From Bacillota bacterium (GTDB taxonomy: Bacteria > Bacillota > Clostridia > Christensenellales > Aristaeellaceae), in contig JAEYRW010000085.1 in the NCBI GenBank assembly GCA_023435435.1, positions 1 through 64,000 of the forward strand: 64,000 bases of DNA, given 5' to 3'. Shown here one piece after another: positions 9,364 to 17,499 of this stretch. Every line of letters starts with the position of its first letter. The stretch's first letter is position 1. The notes under the pieces were generated by a model that saw nothing but the letters and a program-made list of their open reading frames with translations, had not been told where the DNA came from and made no database searches. Both the position numbers and the translations under genes were made by a program.

Positions 9364-10568
9364 TGTTTTCCCTCCCAGTTTGCCGACAGGATGAAGACGG
9401 GATTCTGGGCGCGGAACATGCGGGATCCGCCCACGGTCTCGAGCCTTGAAACCGCAATCTGCGCCGCCTCGAAATCGCCCCAGCGGGACAGCCGCTCCGT
9501 CAGTCTGTGCGCGCTTTCGAGGGTGACCGCCGTGGCCACCAGCCGCAGATTCACGCCCAGGCCCTCGATGTGATCAAGGATGGCGTCCATCCCGCCGCCC
9601 GTGCCCCCCAGAAACACCCGGGCCGGCGTGGGAAGGCCCGCGAATGCCTCCGGTGCGGAGCCGGGTATGACAGTCAGATTTTCCGCACAAAACAGTCGGG
9701 CGTTTGCTTCGGTGAGCGCGCGCGCGTCCGCTTCCCGCTCGACGGCGTAGACCCATCCCGCCGGGCATTGCAGCGCGCATTCCACGGACACGCTGCCCGT
9801 GCCCGCGCCCACGTCCCACACGGCGCAGTCCGGGGTCAGTTGGAGCGCGGCGATCACAAGCCGGCGGATTTCGCGCTTGGTCATGGGCACCTTGCCGCGC
9901 TGAAACGCCTCGTCCGGGATGCCGATGGGCGGAAGCCCACTGACGGGTGCGGGATTCAAGATGCGCGCCATGGAAAGAGCGTCGAATTTTTGCCCGCGCA
10001 GCTCATTTGCCGTGCCGGAGGTAATCCGCTCGTCGGGATAGCTGAGTCTTTCGCCCACCGCGACTTCAACCGCGCCGAGCCCGCAGCGCGCGAACGCCTC
10101 GCACGCCCAGCCGGGGCCGTGCTTCGCGTCGCAGAACAAAAATGTGCGTCCATGGGTTCGCACGGCGTGCAGGAGCGCCGAAACCGGTAAATCCCGTCCG
10201 TGGGCCGACAGAATTTCCGCGCCCTGCCACGATTCCCGCAGCGCCGCGCACAGGGATTGCAGCGCGCCGACGCCGGGGATGACGTCGAGGTTTTCCGCGC
10301 CGAATCTGCGCGCGAGGGCGGGAAGCAGGCTGAACAGCGCCGCGTCTCCGGACAAAAGCACCGCGCTCTTCGCGCCCGCATGCAGACGCGCCTGTATTGC
10401 ATCCAGCGCGGCCGACAGCGGTTCCAGCGGCACGCACTTGCCGCCCGCCAGATGGGCGTGCCGCGCGGCGGCAAAGACGACGTCCGCGCCTTCGACGGCC
10501 CGCGCCGCCTCGACGGTCATTCCCGCCGCGCAGCCCGGCCCGGCGCCGATCACCGTGATTTTTTTCAT
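9360..10568 (-). CDS. cbiET: Fused C5,15-methyltransferase/decarboxylase CbiET (CobL-type)
   Basis: A 402-residue fusion of CbiE (about residues 1-200, a tetrapyrrole methylase starting MKKITVIGAGPG) and CbiT (about residues 205-402, a Rossmann methyltransferase with SAM motif DVGAGTGSVSVECA). Together they methylate C-5 and C-15 and decarboxylate the C-12 acetate. The open frame continues upstream, but the ATG at 10568 overlaps the cbiL stop (ATGA) and starts exactly at the family N-terminus. The fusion is known from CobL; many anaerobic organisms keep the two genes separate. Confidence 0.95.
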   Translation of the reverse strand: MKKITVIGAGPGCAAGMTVEAARAVEGADVVFAAARHAHLAGGKCVPLEPLSAALDAIQARLHAGAKSAVLLSGDAALFSLLPALARRFGAENLDVIPGVGALQSLCAALRESWQGAEILSAHGRDLPVSALLHAVRTHGRTFLFCDAKHGPGWACEAFARCGLGAVEVAVGERLSYPDERITSGTANELRGQKFDALSMARILNPAPVSGLPPIGIPDEAFQRGKVPMTKREIRRLVIAALQLTPDCAVWDVGAGTGSVSVECALQCPAGWVYAVEREADARALTEANARLFCAENLTVIPGSAPEAFAGLPTPARVFLGGTGGGMDAILDHIEGLGVNLRLVATAVTLESAHRLTERLSRWGDFEAAQIAVSRLETVGGSRMFRAQNPVFILSANWEGKQ

Positions 10569-11209
10569 GGGCACTCCCGCTTCCTTTTGACGATCACAGT
10601 CGTAAAGTATCCCGCCTCGTCCGTCTCCGCCAGAGGCGCGCAAAATACGTCCGGCATGCCGAGGTTTTGTGCGACATGAGCCTCCCGTCCCGCGCACGCG
10701 TCGCGCAGCGCGGCCAAGGACTTTCCCGCCTTCATGACGACGACGTTTCCGTCGGGCAATTCGTCGCCTGCCCGGTAGCCGGGCAGGATGTGCAGCTTTT
10801 CGCGCCCCGCGGCGAGAGGCACGCCCAGCGCGGCGGCCGCCGCGCACATGGCGGGCACGCCGGGCACGACCTCGAACGGATGGCGCCCGGAAAAAGCATC
10901 CATGAAATAGGCGCAGGAGGCGTAGAGGGAGGGATCGCCGAGCACCAGAAAGGCCATCGTCGCGCCCCGCGCCAGATGCGCTTCGACGGTGCGGGCAGCC
11001 TCCGCCCGGGCCGCGCTGAGAACGGATGGGTCTTCCGTCATCGGAAGGCGCAGCGGCACGAGCACCTTGCCTTCGAGATGTGCCTGCGCGACGCGCGCCG
11101 CGACGCCACCGTCCGGCAAAGCGATCACGTCCGACCGTTCGATTGCGTGAATCGCCTTCAAAGTCAAAAGCTCCGGATCACCCGGCCCGACGCCAACAAA
11201 ATACAGCAT
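10565..11209 (-). CDS. cbiL: Cobalt-precorrin-2 C20-methyltransferase CbiL
   Basis: A 214-residue SAM-dependent methylase that adds the C-20 methyl group. It starts MLYFVGVGPGDPELLT, the SAM-binding loop of the family, and carries the LGDPSLYAS and VPGVPAMCAAAAALG motifs. It is the first ring-modifying enzyme gene after the transporter genes of the operon. A plausible ribosome site (AGGACC) precedes it in the 8-base gap after the ATPase gene. Confidence 0.95.
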   Translation of the reverse strand: MLYFVGVGPGDPELLTLKAIHAIERSDVIALPDGGVAARVAQAHLEGKVLVPLRLPMTEDPSVLSAARAEAARTVEAHLARGATMAFLVLGDPSLYASCAYFMDAFSGRHPFEVVPGVPAMCAAAAALGVPLAAGREKLHILPGYRAGDELPDGNVVVMKAGKSLAALRDACAGREAHVAQNLGMPDVFCAPLAETDEAGYFTTVIVKRKRECP

Positions 11210-11217
11210 GGGTCCTC

Positions 11218-12327
11218 CTATTTCATCCTTTCAAGCACCCCGCGCGCCGCGGCTTCCGCGACGAGCTCCCGCAGCCGGACATTCATTTCCCCCAGGGGCG
11301 CGCCTGCGTCGATCACCCGATGACACGGGAGCATCGCCGCCTGCGCGGCGCGATAGGTTCCGTCGCGGATCGCGCAAAACGGTTTTTCGGCGATGACCCG
11401 CGCGGCCAACGCCCGGGCGAGGGGATAGTCGATGTCGTTTTCCCAAAGAATGCCCGCGCAGAACGGCGTGCCCGCGCGCTGGAGCGCGCGAAACACGGGA
11501 ATGCCGCTGCCGCCGCCGGATAGGACGAACACCTCCGGCGCGCCGGGAGGTCTGGGCAGCTCGACGCTTCCGAACAGGGGGTCGTACGCGCCATCGTCCA
11601 CGTCGTAGAGGGCCCGGATCACATCGCCCCGGAAGATTTCGTCCGGCGCTCCGTACCGGAAAACGGTCTCGCCCTTTACGCACAACACCCGGTCGGATAT
11701 TTTCTGCGCCAGGTCAATCTCGTGCAACGACTGGAGCACGGTGATCCCCTTCTTGCGCGAAAGAGTCTGCAAAAGGCCCAGGAGTTCCAGCTTGTGGCGG
11801 ATGTCGAGAAACGCGGTGGGTTCGTCCAAAATTAAAATCTCCGGCTGCTGGCACAGTGCCCGCGCAAGCAGAACGCGCTGCCTTTGGCCGTCGCTCACCG
11901 CGCCAAAATCCCACGCGCGGAGATCCTCCACGCGCAAAAGCCGCATGGATTCAAGAATTGCTTCCTCGTCCGCCCGCGCCGGCACGCCCAGCCGTCCCGT
12001 GTACGGGTAACGGCCCGTGGCCACCACGTCATAGCAGGTCATGAGCTCCGGCTTCAGCCGTTCGGTGAGGACCACGGCGATCTTTTTCGCCATGCTCTTG
12101 AGGGGCATTCCGGAAGCGTCGCCGCCCGCGATGTACACCTTTCCCGCCACGGGGGGAAGCTGCCGGATGATGCTTTTGAGGATGGTGGATTTTCCCGCGC
12201 CGTTGGGGCCGATGAGGGTCACGATTCCACCCTTGGGAATCGCAACGTCGATGTCCCGGATGAGCGCTTTGCCGCGGTAGCCCACCGCCAGGCCCTCGAG
12301 TCTGACCGAATACGCGTCCATGGTCAT
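11218..12327 (-). CDS. BtuD/FecE-like ABC ATPase with C-terminal extension
   Basis: A 369-residue ABC ATP-binding subunit of the vitamin B12/iron-chelate class. Walker A GPNGAGKST is at residues 40-48, the signature reads VSDGQRQR (S-D-G rather than S-G-G) near 145, and Walker B ILILDEPTAFLD is near 164-175. The ATPase ends around residue 255. Residues about 258-369 form an extra domain with a glycine-rich FVLSGGGSGIPVFRAL segment and a C-terminal helix, which I cannot assign. It overlaps the upstream permease gene (ATGA). The position inside a B12-riboswitch operon argues for corrinoid, cobalt-chelate or tetrapyrrole transport. Confidence 0.88.
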   Translation of the reverse strand: MTMDAYSVRLEGLAVGYRGKALIRDIDVAIPKGGIVTLIGPNGAGKSTILKSIIRQLPPVAGKVYIAGGDASGMPLKSMAKKIAVVLTERLKPELMTCYDVVATGRYPYTGRLGVPARADEEAILESMRLLRVEDLRAWDFGAVSDGQRQRVLLARALCQQPEILILDEPTAFLDIRHKLELLGLLQTLSRKKGITVLQSLHEIDLAQKISDRVLCVKGETVFRYGAPDEIFRGDVIRALYDVDDGAYDPLFGSVELPRPPGAPEVFVLSGGGSGIPVFRALQRAGTPFCAGILWENDIDYPLARALAARVIAEKPFCAIRDGTYRAAQAAMLPCHRVIDAGAPLGEMNVRLRELVAEAAARGVLERMK

Positions 12328-13346
12328 GGCCTATCCCCCCGCCGGAGCATCATGAGGAGCACCACCGGCGCGCCCAGCGCCGCCGTCACCGTCGAAACGC
12401 TCAGCTCCGTGGGCGCAAACGCCGTCCGGGCGATGAGATCGGCCAGCATGCAAAAGTCCGCGCCCATGAGAAACAGCGCCGGAAGCGCGACGAGGGGCCT
12501 GGCCGTCCCAAGACTCCGCTTGGTCAGGTACGGAACGGCAATCCCGACAAAGGAGATGGGTCCGGCGAACGCCGTGACGCACGCGGCCAAAAGACAGGCG
12601 AGCAAAATGATCGCCCCGCGTATTTTTCGGACGTCGACACCCACGCTGCGCGCATAGTTTTCGCCCATCTGGAACGCCTCGATGGGCTTGGACAGGAAAA
12701 ATACAAGAAGGAACGCGGCGAAAACCACGCCCGACGCAATCTTCACACCGTCCCAGCTCGCACCGGAAAAGCTTCCCAGCGCCCAGGTGTGAAGGCTCGC
12801 GATCTGAGAATCGCTGGCGAAGGCAACGACGAAGTCGGCGACCGCCGAGCAGATGTAGCCGATCATGATCCCCGCCACCAGGAGCACCGACATCCGCCCC
12901 ACCCGGACGGACACCAGCAGCACAAAGCCGGTGGCGAAAAGCGCGCCCGCAAACGCCGCGCCGATCAGAGCGAAGGCCGAAAGCCGTCCGAACACCGCGC
13001 CCAGAAACACCATCGCCACCGCCACGGTCATCTTCGCTCCGGACGCGATGCCCAGAACGAACGGCCCGGCGATGGGATTTCGGAAAAAAGTCTGAAGCAA
13101 AAAGCCCGAAAGCGCCAGCGCGCCGCCCAGAACCGCCGAGAGCAAAATGCGCGGCAGCCGGATCTTCCATACGATGCTTAAGTGCGTCTCGCTCCCGACG
13201 CCCAGAAACAGCGCGCGTCCAATCTGCCCCAATGAAATGCGCACACTGCCGGAATTGATGCCCGCGATCAGAAGCGCGCAGAGGGCGAATGTCATCAGGA
13301 AAAACGCGAGCACATAACGCGAACGCCTTTGCGCCATGCCAATCAT
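12324..13346 (-). CDS. FecCD/BtuC-family ABC permease
   Basis: A 340-residue integral membrane subunit with about ten predicted transmembrane segments. FecCD motifs are clear: LPRILLSAVLGGALALSG and QTFFRNPIAGPFVLGI in the first half, and AGPISFVGIAVPYLTK in the ATPase-coupling region. The ATG at 13346 overlaps the stop of the binding-protein gene (ATGA), and the ATPase gene follows with another overlap. Substrate cannot be read from the permease; the B12 riboswitch makes a corrinoid or cobalt compound most likely. Confidence 0.9.
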   Translation of the reverse strand: MIGMAQRRSRYVLAFFLMTFALCALLIAGINSGSVRISLGQIGRALFLGVGSETHLSIVWKIRLPRILLSAVLGGALALSGFLLQTFFRNPIAGPFVLGIASGAKMTVAVAMVFLGAVFGRLSAFALIGAAFAGALFATGFVLLVSVRVGRMSVLLVAGIMIGYICSAVADFVVAFASDSQIASLHTWALGSFSGASWDGVKIASGVVFAAFLLVFFLSKPIEAFQMGENYARSVGVDVRKIRGAIILLACLLAACVTAFAGPISFVGIAVPYLTKRSLGTARPLVALPALFLMGADFCMLADLIARTAFAPTELSVSTVTAALGAPVVLLMMLRRGDRP

Positions 13347-15799
13347 TCCAAATGACGGAGGAAATCGACGCCATCCGTGTTCCCCGTCAGGATCGCGTTG
13401 AGGTCCGAGACGATGAGCCCGATCTTGTCGGACGATTGGTAGAGGGATTTCTCCGTGCACCAGACGTTGCCTTCCCGCACGGCCTTGAAGTCCGCGAACA
13501 TGGCGTTGGCGGCCGCGAGATCGGAGACGGACCCGGGGGCCTGGTCGATGGCGGCGTTGTAGATGAGGAAATCCGCATCCTTGGTGGCCGCGTAAAAGCT
13601 CTCCGCGTCCATGGTGACGGAGGAATCGCCATCCGCGCCTTCGAGGCCCGCGGGCACGTAATTGCCCCCGGCCAGCCCGATCATCCGGGCGAAGGAATCG
13701 GTGGCGGGCTTTGTGACGATGAGCCCGCTGGCGTTTATGTAAAAGTACGCGACGGAAAGTCCGGTGTTTTCGATGCCGGACAGCGCGTCCACATACGCCT
13801 TCTGGGCGTCGAACACCGCCTCCGCCGCGTCCGTGCGCCCGAGAAGCACCCCGTACGCCTTGATCCACTCGGTGCGGCCCAAGGGTTCCGGCTCGTAGCT
13901 GGACAGGTCGATCCACACGGGAACGCCGAGTTCCTCGAGCTTTTCCATGGCCTCCGGGGCGTAGGTAATCATGGTGGATTCGATGGCCAGATCGCAGCCG
14001 CCGGAGAGCAGCAGCTCGTAGTCCGGCGCGCTGTATTTGCCGGCATACAGGATGTCGCCCGCGTCCATGGCCGCCGCAGCGTTTTCCACATACCAGTTTT
14101 CCGCCCGGGTACCGGAAAAGCGGATGACCGGGAGCCCGTCCATGGCATCAAACAGGCACATGGCCGAAGTCGCCGCGAGGTACGCGCGGTCGATGGGCTG
14201 TTTAAGAATCACAAAATCCGCGTCCGCCCCTTCCGGCGCGGTCTTTCCCTCCGGGACGACCAGATAGTTCCGCCCGTCGGACACCGAGACGACACAATAG
14301 CCGTCCTCGTAAAAGTAGACCGCGAAGCATTGGGCGCAAGCGAGGGGGAGCGTGGAAACGTAAGCGAGGCCGGAAACGACGGGCGCTTCGCCCGCGCGCG
14401 CGCCCTCGGTCGGCGCGGGCGCGGTGGTTGCCTCCGGCGTACCCGCCATTGCCGCCGCGTCCGTGCCGTCCGTGTAGACATAGATAACGTATTCGACCAC
14501 GTGAGAATCTCCCATGGCGGTGGTTTCGGCTTCAATGGTGGTCGCGCCGTTTACCGTCACCGGAATCAGGAACGTGGAATTTCCGCCGACGTTCTGATTG
14601 TAATATTTCACGCCGCCGGTTTGCGCGTATGTGTAATTGGTGCTGGAAAAGACGATGGTGGCGATGGCCTCGTTCCCCACGGCCGAAAGCGTCGGGCAGG
14701 TGATGGTCACGCGGCCCGTGCCGCCTGTGAAGGCGAATGAAAGGGCGCTTTCAACGGAAAGCGGCGCGAGGGAGGCCGCGTCAAAGGTCAGCGTCCGGTC
14801 ATACCACTTGGATTTCTTCTCCGACCATGTGGATACCGGAACCGCGCCGTCCAGAGAGGTCAGCGGGAGCGCATAAGTATAACTTCCGTCCATGCCCACG
14901 ACGGCGGGAATGATCGCCTCCGCATCCGCCTGACGCGCGTCCTTGGCGGAGCCAGCGTAAACAGAGTCGTATTTCCCGTTTTCGACGGTGACATAGGCGG
15001 TCATTTTGCCGTCTGTGACGGACAGCGTGCAGCCCGAAACCGGAAAGAGGTTGGAATCCGACTGAACGGAAATGGAGTAGGTTCCGTCGTCCGGCACCAG
15101 CGCGAGGCTTTTCAGCGACTGGGAGAGAAGCCGGAGGCTGTGGGCGGTCCAGGAACCGTCCGCGCCGCGCGTCTCGACGGCCAGATTCTTGTCGAGGGAA
15201 GAAACGGGGAAGGAGACCGTCCCGTCCGCGGCTTCGTGGTCAGTCCCGTCCGCGCGCAGCGCATCATCGCCTGACAATGCCAGGCTGGCGGTCATCGCGC
15301 CGTCCTTCACGGAAAGGGAGCAGGGGAGCGTGGCGCCGTCAAGGGACGCGTCCACGGCATAGCTGCCGTCCGCGGGGACCATATCGTAGTCCCGCAGACT
15401 GCCGGACAGGAAGTTGAGGGTGCGGTCGTACCATTTGGAATACCGGATGGAATAGGCCGCAACGGAAAGATCCTCGTCCAGCGCGGGGATCTCAATGGCA
15501 TACGTGTACGCGCCCGTCTGATCCTCCACAAAGGGCGCCCAGTCGCTTTGGGGCGCCTGGTCCGCTTCCGCGCCGGTTCCCACGTACAGATAGCCGTACC
15601 CGTGCCCGCTGAGGGTGAGGACGGCGGTGATTTTACCGCCCTCCACGCGGAGCACGCACTGGGTGACGCGGAACATGTCCGAGGAGGAGGTCACGCCCAC
15701 GGTATACAGGCCGTCTGCCGGAACGGCCGCACCCTCCGCGCAGGCCGCGCAGCAAAGGAGCAGAAGGGCAATCCCCAAAACAGTGAGCCGTTTCAGCAT
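13343..15799 (-). CDS. Large modular substrate-binding protein of the cob-operon ABC transporter
   Basis: An exported protein of 818 residues, more than twice the size of a normal FecB/BtuF protein. Residues 1-22 are a signal peptide with a possible lipobox (LLCCAAC). Three related beta-rich modules follow at about 28-142, 142-236 and 236-345; modules 1 and 3 share the GKITAVL/GKMTAYV strand, a G-Y-x-x-x-Y-x-G segment and an identical KWYDRTL. A fourth beta domain (350-447) and a T/A/P-rich linker lead to a periplasmic-binding-protein domain at about 478-818 (for example DLAIESTMITYAPEAMEKL). The start is preceded by GGAAGGAAAG. I infer that the modules capture a ligand at the surface and pass it to the C-terminal domain; the module family is not one I can name. 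Confidence 0.82.
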   Translation of the reverse strand: MLKRLTVLGIALLLLCCAACAEGAAVPADGLYTVGVTSSSDMFRVTQCVLRVEGGKITAVLTLSGHGYGYLYVGTGAEADQAPQSDWAPFVEDQTGAYTYAIEIPALDEDLSVAAYSIRYSKWYDRTLNFLSGSLRDYDMVPADGSYAVDASLDGATLPCSLSVKDGAMTASLALSGDDALRADGTDHEAADGTVSFPVSSLDKNLAVETRGADGSWTAHSLRLLSQSLKSLALVPDDGTYSISVQSDSNLFPVSGCTLSVTDGKMTAYVTVENGKYDSVYAGSAKDARQADAEAIIPAVVGMDGSYTYALPLTSLDGAVPVSTWSEKKSKWYDRTLTFDAASLAPLSVESALSFAFTGGTGRVTITCPTLSAVGNEAIATIVFSSTNYTYAQTGGVKYYNQNVGGNSTFLIPVTVNGATTIEAETTAMGDSHVVEYVIYVYTDGTDAAAMAGTPEATTAPAPTEGARAGEAPVVSGLAYVSTLPLACAQCFAVYFYEDGYCVVSVSDGRNYLVVPEGKTAPEGADADFVILKQPIDRAYLAATSAMCLFDAMDGLPVIRFSGTRAENWYVENAAAAMDAGDILYAGKYSAPDYELLLSGGCDLAIESTMITYAPEAMEKLEELGVPVWIDLSSYEPEPLGRTEWIKAYGVLLGRTDAAEAVFDAQKAYVDALSGIENTGLSVAYFYINASGLIVTKPATDSFARMIGLAGGNYVPAGLEGADGDSSVTMDAESFYAATKDADFLIYNAAIDQAPGSVSDLAAANAMFADFKAVREGNVWCTEKSLYQSSDKIGLIVSDLNAILTGNTDGVDFLRHLE

Positions 15800-15873
15800 T
15801 TGTACACTTTCCTTCCTGAATTGGGTCACGCGGCCGCGCGGATCGGGCGCGGCCGCGGAGGGGTTTCCCGGCG

Positions 15874-16743
15874 TTACAGGCCTGCCTCGGCCATGGTTGC
15901 CGCCAGGTGATCCAGATAGATGGCGCGGATGTCGGCGTTCTGACCAAGGCCCTGGATGCGGCACTCCACCTCGAAGCCCGCCTGCGTGAACAGCGTCTTC
16001 CAAGAGTCTTCCTCGTCGCCCGCCATGTCATTGTTGGCGTGGTCGCCCGCGACGACCATCAGGGGATAGAGAACCACCTTGGCCGCGCCGAACGCGGTCA
16101 CCGCGGAGATCGCCTCGTCCACGCCCGGAAACCCTTCCACCGTGCCGACGAAGAGGTTCTCGTAGCCTTCCGCGTGCATCATGTACTCGAGCTCGCTGTA
16201 CGTGGCGTTGGCGTAGTGCTCGGTGCCGTGGCCCATGAACACCACCGCCGTGTCATCCGAGCCCACCTCGGGAATTTCCTTGGTCAGGGCGGCGATCACG
16301 GCCTCGTAGTCCTCCTCGGTGTAAATGAGGGGCTTTCCGATGGCGAGGGTGTCAAACTGGTCCGCGTACGCGCGCACCGCATTGACCACGTCGGTGTACT
16401 CGTATCCGGGCATGACGTGGGTGGGCTGCACGACGACCTCCCTCACGCCGTCTGTGATGAGGCGCTGCATGGCTTCATCCACGCCGTCGATCTGGGTGCC
16501 GTCGCGGGAAGCGAGCTTGTCGATGATGGTCTGGGCGGTGAACGCCTGTCGCACGTCCCAATCGGGATACGCGGCCGCGATGTCCGAAACGATGGCGTCG
16601 ATGGTGAGGGCGCGGCTGTCGTTGTAGCTGGTTCCGAAGCTGACCACCAGGATGGCGCGCGCGGGCGCTTCCTCGGCGGCTGCAAAGGATGCGGAGGAGA
16701 AGACGAGGATGGCCGAGAGGAGCAAAATCAGGGACTTTTTCAT
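15874..16743 (-). CDS. cbiK: Exported sirohydrochlorin cobaltochelatase CbiK
   Basis: A 289-residue class II chelatase that inserts cobalt into sirohydrochlorin. Candidate active-site histidines are seen in QPTHVMPG, VFMGHGTEHYAN and VVAGDHANNDMAGD. Unlike cytoplasmic CbiK it begins with a clear signal peptide (MKKSLILLLSAILVFSSASFAAAEE). Exported CbiK is known from Desulfovibrio vulgaris, where it has been linked to metal or heme handling rather than only to B12 synthesis. It is the first gene after the cobalamin riboswitch and directly precedes the ABC-transporter genes, so an external role in loading or sensing a tetrapyrrole is possible. Confidence 0.92.
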   Translation of the reverse strand: MKKSLILLLSAILVFSSASFAAAEEAPARAILVVSFGTSYNDSRALTIDAIVSDIAAAYPDWDVRQAFTAQTIIDKLASRDGTQIDGVDEAMQRLITDGVREVVVQPTHVMPGYEYTDVVNAVRAYADQFDTLAIGKPLIYTEEDYEAVIAALTKEIPEVGSDDTAVVFMGHGTEHYANATYSELEYMMHAEGYENLFVGTVEGFPGVDEAISAVTAFGAAKVVLYPLMVVAGDHANNDMAGDEEDSWKTLFTQAGFEVECRIQGLGQNADIRAIYLDHLAATMAEAGL

Positions 16744-16845
16744 GGGGTTACCTGCCTTTCTGCGGGGTCTGTTTCTCACAACGCGGTCATCTGTCCGCGT
16801 CTGCGGCGGTGTCTGGACAGAGAGACCCCCGGAAATTGCGCACAC

Positions 16846-16887
16846 AAAGAAAAAGGACGTGCCGGAACCGGGTTCCGACACATCCTT
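16846..16887 (-). terminator. Intrinsic terminator between riboswitch and cbiK
   Basis: On the minus strand a near-perfect 17-bp stem (arms 16871-16887 and 16853-16869, single-base loop as drawn) is followed by TTTTTCTTTG. It lies about 145 bases after the riboswitch aptamer and about 100 bases before cbiK, so it is the likely expression platform: B12 binding would favour termination before the operon. No clear anti-terminator strand was worked out. Confidence 0.75.
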
Positions 16888-17030
16888 GTCGCTTTTCGCG
16901 TACGCAAACAAACGCCGCCGCGCGATGGCGCGAATCGACTTTTTTGCGCATCCTTCCCAAGCCCGCAGGGATGGGGAGGACCTTGGGGACATATCCTTCT
17001 CTCGTCCGAAGAAAGAAATACGCTCATTTC

Positions 17031-17210
17031 AGGCAGGTCTTCTGACTGAGCCTCATCGCTGTTTTTCGCCTTCCCGGCTATCGCCAGTGGCCGGGCGACC
17101 GATCGCCCGTGAAAAACAGCTCGGCAACACAGCAGCGGTCCTGTGGAGGATTCGCACCTCGTTCCCTTTTCACCCGGGGCCGCAGCCCCGGACACCTGAA
17201 ACTTCCCGTC
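17031..17210 (-). ncRNA. Cobalamin riboswitch
   Basis: Reading the minus strand, the region has the conserved cobalamin aptamer landmarks in order: an early GGTG-containing stem, GGGAACGAGGTGCGAATCC, then CACAGGACCGCTGCTGTG-like pairing, GCCACTGGCGA and finally the B12 box AGTCAGAAGACCTGCCT (17031-17047). It lies downstream of a minus-strand promoter and upstream of cbiK and the whole cob operon, its expected place. Confidence 0.93.
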
Positions 17211-17253
17211 TATTCAATTGGCAATGTTCTCAAGGAAAGTAAAATCCAAACAG

Positions 17254-17282
17254 ATTATACCGCGATTCCGGCCGGAACGCAA
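17254..17282 (-). promoter_or_regulatory. Promoter of the riboswitch/cob operon
   Basis: On the minus strand TTGCGT (17282-17277) and TATAAT (17259-17254) are separated by 17 bases. The predicted transcript starts near 17247, about 40 bases before the aptamer. It is divergent from the AraC promoter. Confidence 0.65.
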
Positions 17283-17341
17283 CAAGATAGAACAAATAAT
17301 TAAGAATAATAATGCGAATTCACGAAGCGCCGGTCTTCGTG

Positions 17342-17370
17342 TTGACGTGTGGCGGGATTTGCCCTATAAT
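17342..17370 (+). promoter_or_regulatory. Promoter upstream of AraC regulator
   Basis: TTGACG and TATAAT are separated by exactly 17 bases, a near-consensus sigma-70-type promoter. It fires towards the AraC gene at 17500. The iron-type dyad at 17441 lies about 65 bases downstream of its predicted start, so the dyad could act as a roadblock or belong to a second, weaker promoter (TTGGAA at 17415, ATATTA at 17438). Confidence 0.6.
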
Positions 17371-17440
17371 CAACGGGGATGCGGCGAAGGTTCCTGCCGC
17401 CCGGCGTACGCGGTTTGGAACCCTTCATTTTGCCATGATA

Positions 17441-17454
17441 TTAGGAATGCCTAA
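17441..17454 (+). promoter_or_regulatory. DtxR/IdeR-like operator (box 1)
   Basis: TTAGG AATG CCTAA: perfect 5-bp inverted half-sites with a 4-bp spacer, extended to ATTAGG/CCTAAT. This is the best copy of a dyad found nine times in the window. It lies 46 bases before the AraC start codon and overlaps a possible -10 element. Confidence 0.65.
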
Positions 17455-17499
17455 TGACATGCGGCATTCGACGCACGATGGGAAGGGAGGTGGAACGGC

